From the NCBI GenBank assembly GCA_035628875.1, contig DASPIZ010000046.1:4268-68267 (forward strand): a stretch of 64,000 nucleotides of DNA, given 5' to 3'. The notes beneath the pieces are model-generated. The model was not told where the DNA came from. It made no database searches and saw nothing but the letters and a program-made list of their open reading frames with translations. Of the stretch, positions 61,356 through 64,000 are shown in pieces (position 1 is the stretch's first letter; each line of letters opens with the position of its first letter). Source of the DNA: Ohtaekwangia sp035628875. Lineage in GTDB: Bacteria > Bacteroidota > Bacteroidia > Cytophagales > Cyclobacteriaceae. Both the position numbers and the translations under genes were made by a program.

Positions 61356-64000
61356 TTGGCGAAAACATTCACGATTTACAGGAGTTCTGCTGGTTCAGGT
61401 AAAACCCGTACCCTTGCCCGGGAATACCTGAAGCTGGCATTGCGTTTACGATCTCATTATTTTAAACATATCCTGGCCGTAACTTTTACCAATAAAGCTA
61501 CGCAGGAGATGAAAGATCGTATTCTGGCTTATCTCGATGATTTTGCAAATGGAAAGCCCGGCGATCTGGCCACTGAGTTAAAAAAAGAGCTTAATCTTGA
61601 CGACTCAACATTTCAGCAATATGCCCAGGAAGCACAATCCGCTGTTCTTCACAGTTACTCCGAATTTTCTATCAGTACAATTGACGCGTTTTTCCAGAAA
61701 GTGATACGGTCTTTTACCCGAGAGGCCGGACTTGTTGGAGATTATCGGTTAGAGATTGATCAGGATACCGTACTTGAAGATGTGATTGATAACCTGATCG
61801 ACGAACTGGGTAGCAATAAAGAGCTTACCGATTGGGTTGTTGAGTTCGCACGTGATAATCTGGAGAACGAAAAAGCCTGGGATGTGCGTCATAACCTCAT
61901 GGAATTTTCGCATGAAATTTTTCGCGAAGAATTCAAGTTTATTGAAGACGACATCGCTACGCATACTGCCAAAAGCGGATACTTCCACGATCTGCGACAA
62001 AGTCTGTGGAAAGTGAAACGACATTTCCTAAACCAGGTCAATAAACCTGCGGCAGAAATGTTAGGCATCATTGAATCACAATCGTGGGATTTTGGTGACC
62101 TCTTCTATGGACGTAACTCAGGGCTATCCACCTTTCTAAATAATTTCGCGTACGGTAAAAACGTGAAGGATATGAAGGAAATTAAACCCCGCGTCCTGCT
62201 TTTTACCGATGCTACAAAATGGCCTTCCAAGAAGTCTTCGCATGCGGCCAGTATTGTGTCCGTTGCACGCGATCAACTTGTTCCCCGACTAAATGCCATT
62301 CTTGAAGCGCATGAAAAAGATTTTACAGCTGCGCTCAGTGCGGAGGTAGCCCTGCAGAACTTATACGTTTTTGGTTTGGTGGCAGATATATCAAGAAAAC
62401 TAAAAGAATATAAAGATGAAAATAACCTGATGCTCCTGGCCGATGCGCCGAAATTTCTTCAGGGTGTTATTCAGGATAGTGATACGCCCTTTATCTATGA
62501 AAAGGTGGGTTCTTTTTATAAAAATTATCTCATCGACGAATTTCAGGACACATCGGGATTGCAGTGGAAGAACTTTCTTCCTCTCCTCTTAAATAGTCTG
62601 GACCAGGGGTATACCAGTCTTGTAGTGGGTGATGTGAAGCAAGCCATTTATCGCTGGCGTGGCGGTGACCTGAAATTACTCCAAAGCGACATTGAAGATT
62701 ACATGGGTAAAAACCGAGTAGATGTACAAAACCTGAACAGCAATTACCGCAGCGCCTCTTCCATCGTAAACTTCAATAACATTGTATTTAAAACTGCAGC
62801 CAATATGGTTGCCGCCGAAACAGGACAACCTATTTCGGCTGTGGCCTATAATGATGTTGCGCAGCGGATATCAAAGACATACACCGGATTTGTTCAGGTG
62901 AAATTTTTAAAGGATGCGCAGGAAGGTCCATTGTGGAAAGAACAGGCACTCGAGGGTGTTCCTGTTTACCTGGAAAAACTCCAGCAAATAGGGGTGCCGT
63001 TACGAGAGATTGCCATCCTCGTTAGAAGAAACGATGAAGGACAACAAATCATCGCCCATCTGCTTTCCTATAAAAACTCAGCGAAGGCGAATCCTTTGTT
63101 TAAGTATGATGTGGTTTCAAACGAATCGCTTCGAATTGATAGCGCAGCTACCGTAACGTTGCTTGAAGGTGCATTAAAGTATTTACTAAACCCAAACGAT
63201 GATATCGCCCGTGCCCAGCTGGCTTTTGAGTTCGCACGGCTACATAATCCTACACGAACTTATACAGAAGTGTTTGCCGTAACAAATCAGGCTGTGTTTG
63301 AAAGTTCATTACCACCTTCATTTACGAAAGAAAAATCCGCATTGAAGAAACTGCCATTGTTTGAACTTACAGAAACACTCATCCGGATTTTTAAGCTTGG
63401 CGAACAACCTGGTGAGTTGTCGTATCTGCAGGCGTTTCAAAACCTTGTGCTGGATTTTGTGACACGTGAACGTAATGACCTGGCCGCGTTCATGGAGTGG
63501 TGGGAAGATAATAAGTACAAAAAATCAATCCCTGTGTCTGGTAAGGTGGAAGCCGCGCAGATCATTACAATTCATAAGTCGAAAGGCTTGCAATTCCGGT
63601 ACGTAATACTTCCCTTTTGTTCATGGTCACTGGATCATGATTCATTAAAGGCGCCTAACCTGTGGGTTAGTAGTAAGGAATTTCCTTTTGGACAGGCTGG
63701 TTTTCTACCTGTAAAATATTCAAGCACGTTGGAGCATACTTTTTTTAGTGCTTACTACAAGGAAGAACAGACGCGAACTTACCTAGATAATTTAAACCTG
63801 CTTTATGTGGCATTGACACGTGCAGAGCAAGGTATGATTGTGTTAGCACCTGATCCTGAATCAAAAAACGCAAAGAAGACCATTGCCCAGTTACTTCACC
63901 AAAGTATTACAGGCGCTAATGAGTTTGCTGCAGACTGGAATAGTGCTGCCGGAGAATACAATACTGGCGAATGGAACTACGCGGAAACAGGCGAATCGCA
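61356..64000 (+). CDS. UvrD/AddA-type helicase-nuclease subunit, 3' end outside window
   Basis: At least 881 codons; the gene continues beyond the window. The start is a TTG at 61356, giving MAKTFTIYRSSAGSGKTRTLAREYL; an in-frame stop lies 3 codons upstream and no ATG fits. Walker A SSAGSGKT, VTFTNKATQEMKDRIL (motif Ia), FLIDEFQDTSGLQW (motif II), GDVKQAIYRWRGGDL (motif III), LNSNYRS (motif IV), ITIHKSKGLQF (motif V) and LLYVALTRAEQGMIVLAP (motif VI). The spacing and long insertions match RecB/AddA-like enzymes for double-strand break repair; the nuclease domain would lie off the window. Confidence 0.92.
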   Translation, partial: MAKTFTIYRSSAGSGKTRTLAREYLKLALRLRSHYFKHILAVTFTNKATQEMKDRILAYLDDFANGKPGDLATELKKELNLDDSTFQQYAQEAQSAVLHSYSEFSISTIDAFFQKVIRSFTREAGLVGDYRLEIDQDTVLEDVIDNLIDELGSNKELTDWVVEFARDNLENEKAWDVRHNLMEFSHEIFREEFKFIEDDIATHTAKSGYFHDLRQSLWKVKRHFLNQVNKPAAEMLGIIESQSWDFGDLFYGRNSGLSTFLNNFAYGKNVKDMKEIKPRVLLFTDATKWPSKKSSHAASIVSVARDQLVPRLNAILEAHEKDFTAALSAEVALQNLYVFGLVADISRKLKEYKDENNLMLLADAPKFLQGVIQDSDTPFIYEKVGSFYKNYLIDEFQDTSGLQWKNFLPLLLNSLDQGYTSLVVGDVKQAIYRWRGGDLKLLQSDIEDYMGKNRVDVQNLNSNYRSASSIVNFNNIVFKTAANMVAAETGQPISAVAYNDVAQRISKTYTGFVQVKFLKDAQEGPLWKEQALEGVPVYLEKLQQIGVPLREIAILVRRNDEGQQIIAHLLSYKNSAKANPLFKYDVVSNESLRIDSAATVTLLEGALKYLLNPNDDIARAQLAFEFARLHNPTRTYTEVFAVTNQAVFESSLPPSFTKEKSALKKLPLFELTETLIRIFKLGEQPGELSYLQAFQNLVLDFVTRERNDLAAFMEWWEDNKYKKSIPVSGKVEAAQIITIHKSKGLQFRYVILPFCSWSLDHDSLKAPNLWVSSKEFPFGQAGFLPVKYSSTLEHTFFSAYYKEEQTRTYLDNLNLLYVALTRAEQGMIVLAPDPESKNAKKTIAQLLHQSITGANEFAADWNSAAGEYNTGEWNYAETGES

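Overview
The window looks like a chromosomal segment of a Bacteroidota bacterium, most likely of the Cytophagales (inference). Supporting signs are a type IX secretion sorting domain in a decayed secreted gene, good matches to the Bacteroidota promoter (TTG or TTTG, 19-21 bases, TAnnTTTG) before several genes, few recognisable Shine-Dalgarno sequences, and many typical families (WG-repeat protein, DUF3127, DUF3817, PafA-like phosphatase, CreD with its own winged-helix regulator). Both ends cut through genes: a membrane-anchored protein on the left and a large UvrD/AddA-type helicase on the right.

Layout. 0-11 kb: exported acetolactate decarboxylase, lactonase-fold propeller, rhodanese-thioredoxin fusion, a tRNA-Pro gene with an unusual AGG anticodon, ArsR regulator, YjjG nucleotidase, pruA, and a leftward creD operon with a winged-helix regulator and two unknown membrane proteins. 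11-15 kb: bicupin protein and a FtsX/MacB-type permease. 15-19 kb is the accessory hot spot: a mazEF pair with a perfect palindromic operator, a frameshifted T9SS-exported gene, and a tRNA-Asn gene followed on the same strand by five partial copies of its own 3' half interleaved with two 89 percent identical GIY-YIG nuclease genes. A sixth fragment with a GIY-YIG gene remnant lies 3 kb away.

19-46 kb is mostly ordinary chromosome: sialate O-acetylesterase, glycosyltransferase, Hsp20, HtrA protease, ALDH7-type dehydrogenase, WG-repeat protein, PafA-like phosphatase, aspS, tadA, DUF3127 protein, superoxide dismutase, ceramidase-like protein and hrpB. A 224-base inverted REP-like element lies at 34.3 kb. 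46-56 kb is a looser, accessory-looking region of single enzymes (putative metallopeptidase, DoxX, atypical ureohydrolase, methyltransferases, deacetylase, RibD-like reductase, SDR, AraC regulator, VOC protein) mixed with three frameshifted genes. 56-64 kb returns to a compact group: SMUG2-like DNA glycosylase, SF1B helicase, a membrane-anchored patatin and the partial AddA-like helicase.

The most interesting structure is the tRNA-Asn/GIY-YIG array (17.9-19.05 kb, with an outlier at 15.0 kb). Each fragment keeps the anticodon-proximal bases, T arm and acceptor 3' strand of tRNA-Asn, but the variable region is replaced by a small perfect hairpin. Both nuclease genes end inside the anticodon arm of such a fragment, so the last residues and stop codon are tRNA sequence. 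Both start just after a terminator-like hairpin. This looks like a very small tRNA-associated mobile or homing unit that has duplicated in tandem; its mechanism is inference.
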